A stretch of 33,667 nt of DNA from Roseibacillus sp. (GCA_022448985.1 JAKVCR010000078.1:1-33667), one strand, 5' to 3'; shown: positions 1-8,053, counted from the first letter of the stretch. Notes: generated by a model not told the origin, from the sequence alone. Numbers and translations: made by a program.

Positions 1-144
1 AAGGAGGACGAGAATTTCCAAGGACGGCGAAAGGCCATTGCTGAAGCCAATGACGCAATCAAGAATTACCTGCACGATGCGGAACCGAGGCTCAAACAAC
101 TCGCGGGGGCAAGGATGGCCATTATCCAGGGAAAAAAGAAATAA
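1..144 (+). CDS. C-terminal end of an unidentified protein (truncated by window edge)
   Basis: An open frame runs from the first base to a TAA at 142-144 and encodes about 47 residues. The peptide is hydrophilic and probably helical, rich in Lys, Ala and Glu, and ends in a run of lysines. No domain is recognisable in this piece, so no function is assigned. It lies 61 bases upstream of a sulfatase gene on the same strand and may belong to the same operon. A second explanation, that it is a chance open frame, is possible because only 48 codons are visible. Confidence 0.5.
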   Translation, partial: KEDENFQGRRKAIAEANDAIKNYLHDAEPRLKQLAGARMAIIQGKKK

Positions 145-205
145 CCCGGGACATGTCGAGATGAGAGGGGAGCAGGTGGAAAAGGTGATGGAGGCGGAAT
201 AAAAA

Positions 206-1711
206 ATGAGAGCGATCCTTTTTTTTCTGACGTTCGTCGTGCTGTCCGTGCCGGCTGACTCACGGCCCAACATCCTGTTCTGTATTTCAGACGATCAGTC
301 CTACGCCCATACGGGGGCGAACGGGGATCCCGTGGTCAAGACGCCCGCGTTCGATCGCGTTGCCCGGGAGGGGATCCGTTTCACCCATGCCTTCTGCGAT
401 GCCCCGACCTGCGGGCCTTCCCGCAGTGCGATTCTCACCGGTCAGCCGATCTGGCGCCTGGAGGAGGCCGGCAACATCCACAGCACCCTGCCGAAGAAGT
501 TCATTACTTACACCGAGGTGCTGTCCGAGGCCGGTTACTCCGTGGGTTACACGGGCAAGGGGTGGAGTCCCGGACGCCTGCAGGCGGGAGGCCGCGATTC
601 GAACCCGGCGGGCAAGGAGTTTGGGAAACGCCGCTTGAAGCCTCCCTTCAAGGCGATGCGAAATACGGACTATGCCGCGAATTTTGATGACTTCCTTGCC
701 CAGTTGGAGAAGGACCAGCCTTTCTGCTTCTGGCTTGGGACCAGCGAGCCTCATCGCGGATTTGAGGCGGGAGCGGGGAAGCGAACGGGCAAGGATCCGG
801 CCAAGGTGATCGTGCCCCCGATCTTTCCGGATCATCCCGTGGTGCGGAGTGACATCCTCGATTACTATGTGGAGGTCGAGCATTTCGACCGGATGGTGGC
901 GCGGGCCATGGCAGCGCTGGAGAAGTCCGGGCAACTGGACAATACGATCGTGGTGGTGACCAGTGATCACGGGATGCCGTTTCCCCGGGCCAAGGCGAGT
1001 CTGCATGACCAGGGGTCGCGGGTGCCGCTGGCCATCCGCTGGCCGCGGGGGATCAAGGATTCCGGTCGGACCGTTGATTCCTGCATGAACCTCAGCAGCC
1101 TTGCCCCGACATTTTTGAGCGCAGCGGGCTTACAGGCACCGGATATGATGACTGCAGGAAACCTGATGCATATATTCAGCAACGCGGGAACTCCGAATAA
1201 AAGAGCTTACCTGGACAAGTCCGCCGCCTTCATCGCGATGGAGCGACACGATGGATGCCGCAAGGGAGGGAAGGGCTATCCCTGTCGCGCGATCCGCACG
1301 GGGGAATATCTCTATATCAGGAATCTTGAGCCTGCTCGCTGGCCGGCGGGCAACCCGGATCGTGAGTTCTGTGCGCGTTACATTCCCTTCGGGGAAGTGG
1401 ACTCCTCGCCCACCAAGTCCCTGCTGATGGACAACAAGGACAAGCCGGGGTTCAAGCGCTTTTACGACCTCGCCTTTGCCAAGCGCCCCGCGGAGGAGCT
1501 TTATCACGTCACCAAGGACCCCGGGCAGATCGTCAACCTTGCGGGCAAGACGGGCTATGCGGAAATCCAGCAGAAACTAGCGGTCCGGTTGGAGGAACAC
1601 CTGGTTCGCACCAAAGATCCCCGGGCCCTGGGCATTGATGCTCCGTGGGATTTCTATCCCTATTACGGGACGAGACGTAATAAGAACTGGCGAGTTGATC
1701 CGAAACCATGA
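206..1711 (+). CDS. Exported Cys-type sulfatase, heparan N-sulfatase-like
   Basis: A 501-residue sulfatase of the alkaline phosphatase superfamily, predicted to hydrolyse sulfate groups outside the cytoplasm. Residues 1-19 form a signal peptide. The catalytic motif is C69-G-P-S-R73, where Cys69 would be converted to formylglycine. Metal and active-site candidates are D29, D30, K119, H184, D255, H256 and K264. The stretch around D255-K264 (SDHG, then FPRAK) and the EPHRG motif resemble N-sulfoglucosamine sulfohydrolases (SGSH type), so an N-sulfated or related amino-sugar substrate is likely but not proven. The ATG is preceded by GGAGG about 12 bases upstream. The stop overlaps the next sulfatase start as ATGA, which implies translational coupling. 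Confidence 0.93.
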   Translation: MRAILFFLTFVVLSVPADSRPNILFCISDDQSYAHTGANGDPVVKTPAFDRVAREGIRFTHAFCDAPTCGPSRSAILTGQPIWRLEEAGNIHSTLPKKFITYTEVLSEAGYSVGYTGKGWSPGRLQAGGRDSNPAGKEFGKRRLKPPFKAMRNTDYAANFDDFLAQLEKDQPFCFWLGTSEPHRGFEAGAGKRTGKDPAKVIVPPIFPDHPVVRSDILDYYVEVEHFDRMVARAMAALEKSGQLDNTIVVVTSDHGMPFPRAKASLHDQGSRVPLAIRWPRGIKDSGRTVDSCMNLSSLAPTFLSAAGLQAPDMMTAGNLMHIFSNAGTPNKRAYLDKSAAFIAMERHDGCRKGGKGYPCRAIRTGEYLYIRNLEPARWPAGNPDREFCARYIPFGEVDSSPTKSLLMDNKDKPGFKRFYDLAFAKRPAEELYHVTKDPGQIVNLAGKTGYAEIQQKLAVRLEEHLVRTKDPRALGIDAPWDFYPYYGTRRNKNWRVDPKP

Positions 1712-3225
1712 CTGTTTTGAAATACCTTCTATTCCTATCCTTTTTGACGGCCAATCTCTGGGCCCGTCCCAACATCGTTTTCTTTCTGGTTGATGATCTC
1801 GGCTGGAGCGATGTCGGTTGCTATGGCAGCACCTTCCATGAGACGCCGAACATCGATCGACTGGCCAGGCAGGGTATGCGGTTCGATAACGCTTATTCCA
1901 CTTGTCATGTCTGTTCTCCCAGCCGGGCCAGCATCCTGACAGGGAAATATCCGGCTCGCACGGATCTGACCGAATGGCTGGGGGGGCGCCCGGAACGGGC
2001 TTTTGAAAAGCTCCACAGTGCGAGGAAACTGATGTCACTGCCTGATGAGGAAATCACTCTGGCGGAGACGTTGAAGAAACACGGGTACGCCACCGCGAAC
2101 TATGGCAAGGCACATCTGCGCAAGGATCCCAGGACCTACGGGTTTGACGAAGCGATCACTGGCTGGGTCCGTTCCTACTACCACCCCTTCTCGCCGCAGT
2201 ATTCGAAAACGCTGCCGGCGAAAAAAGGGGACTACTATACCGACAAACTGACCGATGCCGCGCTCGACTTCATTGAGCGGAACAAGGATCGCCCGTTCTT
2301 TGTCCATCTCGAGCACTTTGCGGTTCACGATCCGATCCAGGGGCGCAGGGACCTGGTAGAAAAATACAGGAAGAAACTGGCCGGCATGCCGGCGGCCAAG
2401 GGTCCCGGGTATATCCTGGAGCCCAACCCGGATGGCCCGGCACTGTCCGCGGAGGAGCTCAAGGCGCTGGAGAAAAACGATGTTCTCAAGGTTCACCAGG
2501 AGAAGCGTGTGGGGTGGGGGAAGCAGAGGCAGGATAACGTGGAGTTCGCGGGCATGCTTGAGGCCACGGATGAAAGCCTGGGCCGGATCCGTGCCAAGCT
2601 TGAGGAACTGGGGCTGTCAGAGAACACAATTGTGATCTTCACGGCTGATAACGGGGGCATGTCGGCTTCGAACCAGTATCGGGGAATCAACCACCCTCGC
2701 AGGCAACTGGACAGTCGCTTCGCCTCGTCGAACCTTCCCCTGCGGGGAGCCAAGGGCTGGAACTACGAGGGGGGTATTCGCGTGCCCCTGATTGTCCATT
2801 GGCCGGGAGAGGTGGAGGTCAACAGCATGTCGCACGCGGTGGTCACCGGGACTGATTTTTATCCAACCCTGCTGGAAATGATCGATCTGCCCGCTCTCCC
2901 CAAGCAGCACGTGGACGGGGTGAGTTTCCTGCCTGCGCTCAAGGGCAGGGCTCAGGATCGTGGCGCCATCTACTGGCATTTTCCTCATTACAGCAACCAC
3001 GGATACCAGAGCCCGGGGGGAGCCATTCGCCTGGGCAAGTACAAGCTGCTCGAATACTACGAGAATGGCAGCGTCCAGCTCTTCGACCTGGAAAATGACC
3101 TTGGCGAACAGGACGATCTTTCCAAGGCGAAGCCGGAGATCACCAGGAAGCTGCTGAAGATGCTGCATGACTGGCGACGGGAAGTGGACGCCAAAATGCC
3201 GAAAGCCAAGGCTGCCACCTCATGA
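1708..3225 (+). CDS. Exported Cys-type sulfatase (arylsulfatase A-like)
   Basis: A 505-residue sulfatase with an N-terminal signal peptide (about residues 1-19) and the active-site motif C69-S-P-S-R73. Other family motifs are in order: VDDLGW with metal-binding Asp near residues 29-30, YGKAH in place of the common GKWH, a His in EHFAVHDP, TADNGG, and the lysine of LRGAKGW followed by the GGIRVPLIVHWPG block. Length and layout match secreted S1-class sulfatases of marine PVC bacteria and Bacteroidota. The exact glycan target cannot be read from the sequence. Its ATG overlaps the stop of the preceding sulfatase by 4 bases, so the pair is probably co-translated. Maturation would need a formylglycine-generating enzyme or anSME encoded elsewhere. 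Confidence 0.94.
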   Translation: MTVLKYLLFLSFLTANLWARPNIVFFLVDDLGWSDVGCYGSTFHETPNIDRLARQGMRFDNAYSTCHVCSPSRASILTGKYPARTDLTEWLGGRPERAFEKLHSARKLMSLPDEEITLAETLKKHGYATANYGKAHLRKDPRTYGFDEAITGWVRSYYHPFSPQYSKTLPAKKGDYYTDKLTDAALDFIERNKDRPFFVHLEHFAVHDPIQGRRDLVEKYRKKLAGMPAAKGPGYILEPNPDGPALSAEELKALEKNDVLKVHQEKRVGWGKQRQDNVEFAGMLEATDESLGRIRAKLEELGLSENTIVIFTADNGGMSASNQYRGINHPRRQLDSRFASSNLPLRGAKGWNYEGGIRVPLIVHWPGEVEVNSMSHAVVTGTDFYPTLLEMIDLPALPKQHVDGVSFLPALKGRAQDRGAIYWHFPHYSNHGYQSPGGAIRLGKYKLLEYYENGSVQLFDLENDLGEQDDLSKAKPEITRKLLKMLHDWRREVDAKMPKAKAATS

Positions 3226-3281
3226 GCCAGCCAGAGAAGGCCAGACGGAAAACTTACGGGTGATGAGCTGAAGAAAACGAA

Positions 3282-4274
3282 GTGAAAAAATCAATTCTCG
3301 CTCCATTTGCCCTGTTCCTGACGTCCTTTGTTTCTGTTTGCGGCGCAGAGGAATTGCGTGAAGTGATCGTCAGTCACGCTGATGACAACGGCATCCTCCA
3401 GCTTTTCCGCATGAAGGAGGACGGGTCGGATAGCATTCAATTGACGCAATCGAAATCTGGCTGCCGCATGCCCTCTGTTTCGCCGGATGGGAAGAAGCTG
3501 CTTTATGTGGAATCCGGTAAGGGTTCCCTGTCGATCTGGTTATCGGATCTCGATGGCAGGAACGCCCGCTCTCTTGTCAGGGAGGGGATGAATCTTCTTC
3601 CCTCCTGGTTGCCGGACTCCCGCCATATGGTCTGGATGAAGGCCCGCCAGGAGAACAGGAGGCAGGACCCCGCATCCAGCAGCCAGATCCATATCCTGGA
3701 TACGAGGACGGGCAAATCCCGAAGGCTTTTCAGTGATCCGGAGCAGATCAAGTTCAGTAATGCGATGCCTTCTGTATCTCACGATGGTAAAAAGGTCGCC
3801 TTTGTCTCCAACCGAAGCGGCACCTTCAGGATCTGGGTGGGCAATCTTGACGGGAGTGGTGCCAGGCCTGTTTCGCCACCGCCTGAGGAGAAGGATGAGA
3901 ATCTTAAACTGCCCATCGAGCAGAAAGTCCCTGTGTGGTCCCCCGATGGGAAATGGATCGCTCACTGGGAAGGTGTGGAGATGATTCACATGAGTCCCCA
4001 CACCGGGATCAAGAACCCGGAGCGGGATCGGGAGATCTCAGCGACCTTCAATGTCTGGGTTGCCAGCAGTAACGGCAAGGAACGACGGAAAGTCGGGCGG
4101 GGCGATGATCCCACGTGGTCGCCCGATGGATTTGTGACCCGGGCATTTCCTGACCACGGAAGAGGGGGCCCCAAGGTAATGATTGAAACGCAATCAGGGG
4201 AAAAGGAGTTGCTGATTGTGCCCCCAAAGACGAACTGGGGTCGATTTGCCTGGTTACCGGAGTCGTCCCCTTGA
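3282..4274 (+). CDS. Secreted TolB-like beta-propeller (PD40 repeats)
   Basis: A 330-residue protein with a GTG start, a signal peptide (about residues 1-22) and repeated PD40/WD40-like blades. The repeat signature S-x-D-G-K recurs in SVSPDGKKLLYV, SVSHDGKKVAFVSNRSG, VWSPDGKWIAHW and TWSPDG, with a degenerate copy in SWLPDSRHMVW. This predicts a roughly six-bladed propeller located in the periplasm or outside the cell. Such propellers act as binding scaffolds or, less often, lyases; no catalytic site is evident, so a glycan- or protein-binding role is inferred from the neighbouring sulfatases. It lies 56 bases after the second sulfatase and is probably in the same transcript. The GTG start has only a weak purine-rich ribosome site; no in-frame ATG lies before the signal peptide. 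Confidence 0.85.
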   Translation: MKKSILAPFALFLTSFVSVCGAEELREVIVSHADDNGILQLFRMKEDGSDSIQLTQSKSGCRMPSVSPDGKKLLYVESGKGSLSIWLSDLDGRNARSLVREGMNLLPSWLPDSRHMVWMKARQENRRQDPASSSQIHILDTRTGKSRRLFSDPEQIKFSNAMPSVSHDGKKVAFVSNRSGTFRIWVGNLDGSGARPVSPPPEEKDENLKLPIEQKVPVWSPDGKWIAHWEGVEMIHMSPHTGIKNPERDREISATFNVWVASSNGKERRKVGRGDDPTWSPDGFVTRAFPDHGRGGPKVMIETQSGEKELLIVPPKTNWGRFAWLPESSP

Positions 4275-4281
4275 AATACGG

Positions 4282-4299
4282 TGCCCGCTCATGGGGGCA
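4282..4299. terminator. Possible weak terminator hairpin between convergent genes
   Basis: TGCCC (4282-4286) can pair with GGGCA (4295-4299) around an 8-base loop, in the 63-base gap between the propeller gene and the minus-strand enolase-superfamily gene. There is no T-run, so this is only a weak candidate. Confidence 0.25.
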
Positions 4300-4337
4300 T
4301 GATCCTCTCTATTAAGGTCGGCTGAGTTCGGAGGGCG

Positions 4338-5579
4338 CTATTTGACTCTGTCGGCCTTAGCCAGGTAGTTAGGATCGATATCCACGCCGATTCCGTGGCC
4401 GTTGGGTGCGGTCATGGATCCATTTTTGACGGTGATTTTGTCGCCTGTGGATTCCCAGGGGAAATCGTCGGTCAATCCCTTGTATTCCTGGTGTGGTCCA
4501 GGGTTGGGGCAGCATGCGGCATAGATTCCCATATAGAGAAATCCAAGGCCGCCGCCGGAAATGTGTGGGGTGCAATCAAAGCCTTTGGTTGCTGCCATCC
4601 CGGCGACGCGCAATGAGCGGATGAGGCCACCGTAGTAGAAGAGGTCAGGTTGGAAGATGCGCACGCCGCTGTTTTCAATCATCCATTTAAAGCGCCACTG
4701 ACTGCTCTCCTGCTCGCCCCATGCGATGGGAATGTCCAATGCGTCAGCGACTCGTTTCGTTTCCTCAAGGTAGTCGAAGGGCACGGGTTCCTCGTAGAAT
4801 GCGAACTTGTTTGCCTCCAGCATCCTGCCGATTCCAATGGCCTTTTTTACTGAGAGGTAGGAGCTGTTGGCATCGGCGTAGAGGGTGCATCGTTCGCCCA
4901 GGGCTTCAGCGACCATGGGGATTAATTTCTCGGTGCGGTTGGGGACCTCATCGATCACCTTCATTCGCCCTCCGATTTTGAACTTCAAGGCCTTGGCGTT
5001 GATGCTCTCCACCGATTTGATGATGCGGCGCAGGGATTCCCGGGGATCCTTGGAGCGATGGTTGTTGGCGATATAGAGATCGATCTGCCTACGTCGCTGT
5101 CCGCCTAGCAGGTCCGCTGCCGGGCGCTTGGCGACTTTGCCCAGGAGATCAAGGATTGCGAATTCGGCTGCCGCGAGCGGGACCCAAAACAGTTGTCCCT
5201 GCATCTTGTAATTGCTTCCGCTGAGAAAGACCCCATCGACCAATCGATCGAGGTCCCGCGCATCCTTGCCGCGCATGTAGGGCGCGATCACCTTGGTGAA
5301 GACGCGCTGGCTCAGTTCCATCTTGCTGGGATGTCCAACGGACCAGCCTTCCGCTCCATCCTTGGAGCGTGCGCGGATGAACCAGTTGCCATCCCGTTTA
5401 TACAGGCCAAGTGACTCGATGATGACCGGATCCGGAAGGCGATTGCGCTGAATGAGAGGATTGAAGGTTCCGATCGGATCTACGGGCTTGCTGTGACCTT
5501 GAGGGATTCCGCTCACCAAAACAGCGGCTGCAGGCATGCTGGTGGAGCAGAGAAAACTTCGCCGATTCATGGATGCCAT
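4338..5579 (-). CDS. Tat-exported enolase-superfamily enzyme, mandelate racemase subgroup
   Basis: A 413-residue mandelate racemase/muconate lactonizing enzyme-like protein, probably an acid-sugar dehydratase or epimerase. Catalytic residues line up with the mandelate racemase subgroup: K199-F-K201 (KxK), metal ligands D236, E263 (in YEEP) and E289, and a D312/H339 dyad whose spacing of 27 residues matches Asp270/His297 of mandelate racemase. The N-terminus has a twin-arginine signal (NRRSFL at residues 5-10, then a hydrophobic stretch), so it should fold with its Mg2+ in the cytoplasm and be exported. Most characterised relatives are cytoplasmic. The first ATG is used here; a second Met lies three codons in. 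It is divergent from the PhoD-like gene and convergent with the propeller gene. The substrate is unknown. Confidence 0.88.
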   Translation of the reverse strand: MASMNRRSFLCSTSMPAAAVLVSGIPQGHSKPVDPIGTFNPLIQRNRLPDPVIIESLGLYKRDGNWFIRARSKDGAEGWSVGHPSKMELSQRVFTKVIAPYMRGKDARDLDRLVDGVFLSGSNYKMQGQLFWVPLAAAEFAILDLLGKVAKRPAADLLGGQRRRQIDLYIANNHRSKDPRESLRRIIKSVESINAKALKFKIGGRMKVIDEVPNRTEKLIPMVAEALGERCTLYADANSSYLSVKKAIGIGRMLEANKFAFYEEPVPFDYLEETKRVADALDIPIAWGEQESSQWRFKWMIENSGVRIFQPDLFYYGGLIRSLRVAGMAATKGFDCTPHISGGGLGFLYMGIYAACCPNPGPHQEYKGLTDDFPWESTGDKITVKNGSMTAPNGHGIGVDIDPNYLAKADRVK

Positions 5580-5711
5580 GGGCGCATGATAGAATGGGAG
5601 CCACTGAATGGAAACCTGTGGATATGGCCAGTTTTAACAATAACCCGCTCCTCCTTGCGCAATTCAAGCAAACGAAATAGAAGGCAGCTTGCCAGAACGA
5701 CCTCCGATCCC
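5580..5711. promoter_or_regulatory. Divergent intergenic region (enolase-like / PhoD-like)
   Basis: These 132 bases separate two divergently transcribed genes and should hold both promoters. An AT-rich patch (GTTTTAACAATAA near 5632-5644) is the likeliest promoter core. No clear -35/-10 pair, operator or Pho-box-like repeat could be assigned by eye. Confidence 0.3.
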
Positions 5712-7007
5712 ATGCGAACAACAACCGGAAGATTCCTCCTGAAGCCGATACTGTTTCTTGTCGTCCTAGTGACGTGTATCAACGTTGGCCAGCTTTACGG
5801 GCAGGCCTCGAAACCGAGGGTGAACAACGAAAAGCCCGAAAAGGGGAAGCAGAGCAAGCGGATCCATCCTCATGCCCTGAAGCTTATTCTGCAGGGCAAG
5901 AGCAAGGAGGCGATCGCCTATCTAGAGTCGACAGCGGGCAAGGGCGTCAATCCTGGTCATACGAGGATGTTGCTGGATCTGGCCCGGGGAAAACCGGAGG
6001 CTTGGAAATTCGATGCTGCGACCTGGCCATGGGAACGGGCCCTTCCGGACACTTCCCTGAAGAAGGATGCCGCGGCCGACAGGTTCACCATCGCGTTCGG
6101 GGGAGGGGCCGGCTACGTCCCAGCTAACGAGCGGGTGTGGGACACCATCCGCGGGATCGATCCACGGGCCCTGCTCCTGCTGGGCGACAATGTTTACATC
6201 GACGATCCCCAGACGCCGGAGATGCAGCGCTTCCACTACTACCGTCGCCAAAGCCAGCCCGAGTGGATGAAGCTCGCCAAACAGGTGCCCATCTACGGAA
6301 TCTGGGATGATCACGATTTCACCACCAACGACGGTTGGGGCGGGCCCGACATCGAGAAGCCCAAGTGGAAGCGCAAGGTCTGGGAGATCTTCAGGGAAAA
6401 CTACGATAACCCCTATTACGGCGGTGGCGAAAAGCAGCCGGGGTGCTGGTTTGATTTCTGGATCGGAAAGGTCCACTTCGTGCTGATTGACGGCCGCTAC
6501 TACCGCGAGTCTCCCAAAGGGGAAGATCCCTCGATGCTGGGACCGGTGCAGATGAAGTGGCTCAGGAAAACACTTAAGCAGCCCGCCGTTTTCACGGTGT
6601 TCTGCACCAATGTTCCCGTCACTCCCAGGGTGAAGCCGGGCTCGAAGGACACCTGGGACGGGTTTGATGGCGAACGCCAGCGGATTTTCAAGTTCATTGC
6701 CGAAGAGAAGATTCCCGGGGTTATTATTCTCTCCGCCGACCGGCATCGTTCCGACGCCTACAAGATCGATACCGGGATCAAGGGAATGTATCCCCTCTAC
6801 GAGTGGCAGTCCTCCCGCCTGACGAACCAGCACGTGCACGGCCTCATCAAGCATTCACTTTTCGGCTACAACGCGAAACAATCCTTCGGACGTGTTGACT
6901 TCGACCTGAAGGCGGATGACCCGACGGTCAATTACAGCATCGTGAACATTGACGGGAAAGTGATCCACTCCCTCAAGGTGAAACGAAGCGATCTGCAGTT
7001 CGATTAG
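5712..7007 (+). CDS. Exported PhoD-like metallophosphatase
   Basis: A 431-residue protein predicted to cleave phosphate esters outside the cytoplasm. The chosen ATG begins a typical signal peptide (hydrophobic residues 12-29). Longer in-frame starts would overlap the divergent gene and place this signal internally. Residues 50-100 are a small helical region. The PhoD-like domain follows: LLGDN (D159, N160), IWDDHD (D199-D202) and SADRH (D343, H345), all hallmark metal-binding blocks. The usual N-terminal Ser-Cys-type motif is FGGGAGY here, a variant. Length is shorter than classical PhoD (about 500 or more), as in the PhoD-like relatives common in PVC bacteria. It could supply phosphate when phosphate is scarce. 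No strong ribosome-binding site is seen. Confidence 0.85.
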   Translation: MRTTTGRFLLKPILFLVVLVTCINVGQLYGQASKPRVNNEKPEKGKQSKRIHPHALKLILQGKSKEAIAYLESTAGKGVNPGHTRMLLDLARGKPEAWKFDAATWPWERALPDTSLKKDAAADRFTIAFGGGAGYVPANERVWDTIRGIDPRALLLLGDNVYIDDPQTPEMQRFHYYRRQSQPEWMKLAKQVPIYGIWDDHDFTTNDGWGGPDIEKPKWKRKVWEIFRENYDNPYYGGGEKQPGCWFDFWIGKVHFVLIDGRYYRESPKGEDPSMLGPVQMKWLRKTLKQPAVFTVFCTNVPVTPRVKPGSKDTWDGFDGERQRIFKFIAEEKIPGVIILSADRHRSDAYKIDTGIKGMYPLYEWQSSRLTNQHVHGLIKHSLFGYNAKQSFGRVDFDLKADDPTVNYSIVNIDGKVIHSLKVKRSDLQFD

Positions 7008-7076
7008 AGCGGTGAAGGAAATCCTCGCGCAGATAGTTGGCGAAGTGTGGATCGGTCCCTGAACCTCCGCTTTAAT

Positions 7077-7103
7077 CCACAGCATCCCAATTGGAATCTG
7101 TGG
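7077..7103. terminator. Imperfect stem-loop between convergent genes, probable bidirectional terminator
   Basis: CCACAG (7077-7082) pairs with CTGTGG (7098-7103). An inner stem, ATCCC with GGAAT around an AATT loop, continues it with one bulge and one mismatch. It sits in the 99-base gap between the PhoD-like stop at 7007 and the stop of the minus-strand gene at 7107, where a shared terminator is expected. No long T-run follows on either strand. Confidence 0.45.
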
Positions 7104-7106
7104 GGA

Positions 7107-7568
7107 TCAGCTCAATTCGTCGAGGTCATCCATTAACAATTTCCGATTCTCAGAATCGGCAACCTGTTCAGCATGCCTGCGAGCATGAGATAAATTCTCA
7201 GCAGCATCTTTCCTGTTTCCATCCAGCAACTTAGCTCGCGCCATGGCCTCGTGGCCATAACCGAGGCAGAAGGGATCATCTGGCGGGGTATGGGCCAGAC
7301 AAAGTTGAGCGTATTTGCATGCATTGTCTGACTCACCTGCCAAAGCATAAACGCGTGAGACCTGCCAGTAACCGATGGAAAGATTTTGGCTAGTGCAGTC
7401 CGGACGCTGCGTCCAGTGCCATAGTGAGGCCAAAGCACACTGGATGATCTGTTCGTTTTCCTCCGTATTGCGCTCGGATTTCCCCATGAGTTCCCACGCA
7501 TGATTAAAACAATGCGTGGAGAAGACCTTGTGCGCATGCTCAGTGTCAAAGCTGGAAGGATCAGCCAT
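7107..7568 (-). CDS. Hypothetical protein with TPR-like helices
   Basis: A 153-residue soluble protein with no signal peptide. I do not recognise a named family. The chain is predicted helical, and the middle and C-terminal parts look like two or three degenerate TPR-type helix pairs (for example YWQVSRVYALAGESDNACKY and GHEAMARAKLLDGNRKDAAE). This suggests a small protein-interaction module. The start at 7568 is preferred over a 48-codon longer frame because GGTGGA lies 8-13 bases upstream of it and the extra residues have no domain character. It lies downstream of cspA on the same strand but 210 bases away, so it may have its own promoter. Confidence 0.7.
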   Translation of the reverse strand: MADPSSFDTEHAHKVFSTHCFNHAWELMGKSERNTEENEQIIQCALASLWHWTQRPDCTSQNLSIGYWQVSRVYALAGESDNACKYAQLCLAHTPPDDPFCLGYGHEAMARAKLLDGNRKDAAENLSHARRHAEQVADSENRKLLMDDLDELS

Positions 7569-7584
7569 AATGTTGTCCACCGTT

Positions 7585-7606
7585 ACATTGGGAGGACATT
7601 GGGAGA
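7585..7606. repeat. Tandem 11-base duplication
   Basis: ACATTGGGAGG (7585-7595) is followed directly by ACATTGGGAGA (7596-7606), just upstream of the minus-strand hypothetical gene. It could be a small slippage duplication or a paired protein site. The rest of the gap, 7607-7740, is G-rich and shows no gene. Confidence 0.5.
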
Positions 7607-7740
7607 TTTGGGGCTCCCTGGGAGGATGAGTGAGAGAGCCGTATTTCCCCTGTAAACGGGAGACTCGGTGTTCGCTGGGTCCGATGGCCAAACACACCTC
7701 ACCCGGTCCCAATCAGGATCGGGGGCTTGGGGGGGATTTC

Positions 7741-7778
7741 CCTGAATGGGATCAGCCAGCAATGATGGCTGAATCAGG
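7741..7778 (-). terminator. Stem-loop immediately after cspA
   Basis: TCAGCCA (7752-7758) pairs with TGGCTGA (7766-7772) around a 7-base loop. CCTGA (7741-7745) and TCAGG (7774-7778) can extend the stem across an asymmetric internal loop. It begins at the base after the cspA stop codon, so it probably ends the cspA transcript or protects its 3' end. No T-run follows on the minus strand, so intrinsic termination is not certain. Confidence 0.5.
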
Positions 7779-7973
7779 CTAAACAACCTTAACGCTCGAA
7801 GCCTGTGGACCTTTGGGTCCTTCCGTGACTTCAAACTCAACTGTGTCGCCTTCCTGAAGTTGACCTCCTTCAACCTCATTTATATGCACGAACAAATCCT
7901 TGCTGCCTTCTTCGGGTTGGATGAAGCCGAAACCTTTTTGATCGAAGAAACGAGCCACTTTACCTTTAGCCAT
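7779..7973 (-). CDS. Cold-shock domain protein (CspA family)
   Basis: A 64-residue single cold-shock domain that binds single-stranded RNA or DNA and acts as an RNA chaperone in the cytoplasm. Both nucleic-acid motifs are intact: RNP1 as KGFGFI and RNP2 as DLFVHI. The protein begins MAKGKVARFF and ends in the usual EGPKGPQASSVKVV type of tail, giving the full family length. The gene is on the minus strand, divergent from the phosphonate operon. Its leader holds two inverted repeats, and a stem-loop follows the stop. Cold-shock genes are often controlled through structured leaders, so post-transcriptional regulation is plausible. Which Csp paralogue this is cannot be decided. Confidence 0.97.
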   Translation of the reverse strand: MAKGKVARFFDQKGFGFIQPEEGSKDLFVHINEVEGGQLQEGDTVEFEVTEGPKGPQASSVKVV

Positions 7974-7996
7974 AATACTTTACTTTAATGTGAATA

Positions 7997-8015
7997 CCGC
8001 TCGCTGAATCAGCGG
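7997..8015. promoter_or_regulatory. Palindromic element in the cspA leader
   Basis: CGCTGA (8002-8007) and TCAGCG (8009-8014) form a near-perfect palindrome around one A. In RNA the alternative pairing CCGCT (7997-8001) with AGCGG (8011-8015) leaves a 9-base loop. It lies about 25-40 bases before the cspA start and could act as a leader hairpin or protein site. Confidence 0.35.
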
Positions 8016-8031
8016 CGGGGGGGATTTGTCG

Positions 8032-8053
8032 TTGTAATTGCTCCAAATTACAA
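8032..8053. promoter_or_regulatory. Inverted repeat TTGTAATT-N6-AATTACAA between cspA and phnA
   Basis: TTGTAATT (8032-8039) is the exact reverse complement of AATTACAA (8046-8053), separated by GCTCCA. It is either a dimeric regulator operator serving the divergent cspA/phosphonate promoters or a hairpin in the cspA leader. The AT-rich arms in an otherwise GC-rich region make chance less likely. The bound factor is unknown. Confidence 0.45.

Noticed and set aside
5493-5711. Longer N-terminus for the PhoD-like protein
   Set aside because: It would overlap the divergent enolase-superfamily gene and bury the signal peptide that starts at 5712.
5922-6854. 310-codon open frame on the minus strand
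   Set aside because: It is a shadow of the PhoD-like gene, whose metal motifs are in the + frame.
7569-7712. 48-codon extension of the minus-strand hypothetical protein
   Set aside because: No domain character, and a ribosome site lies just before the ATG at 7568.
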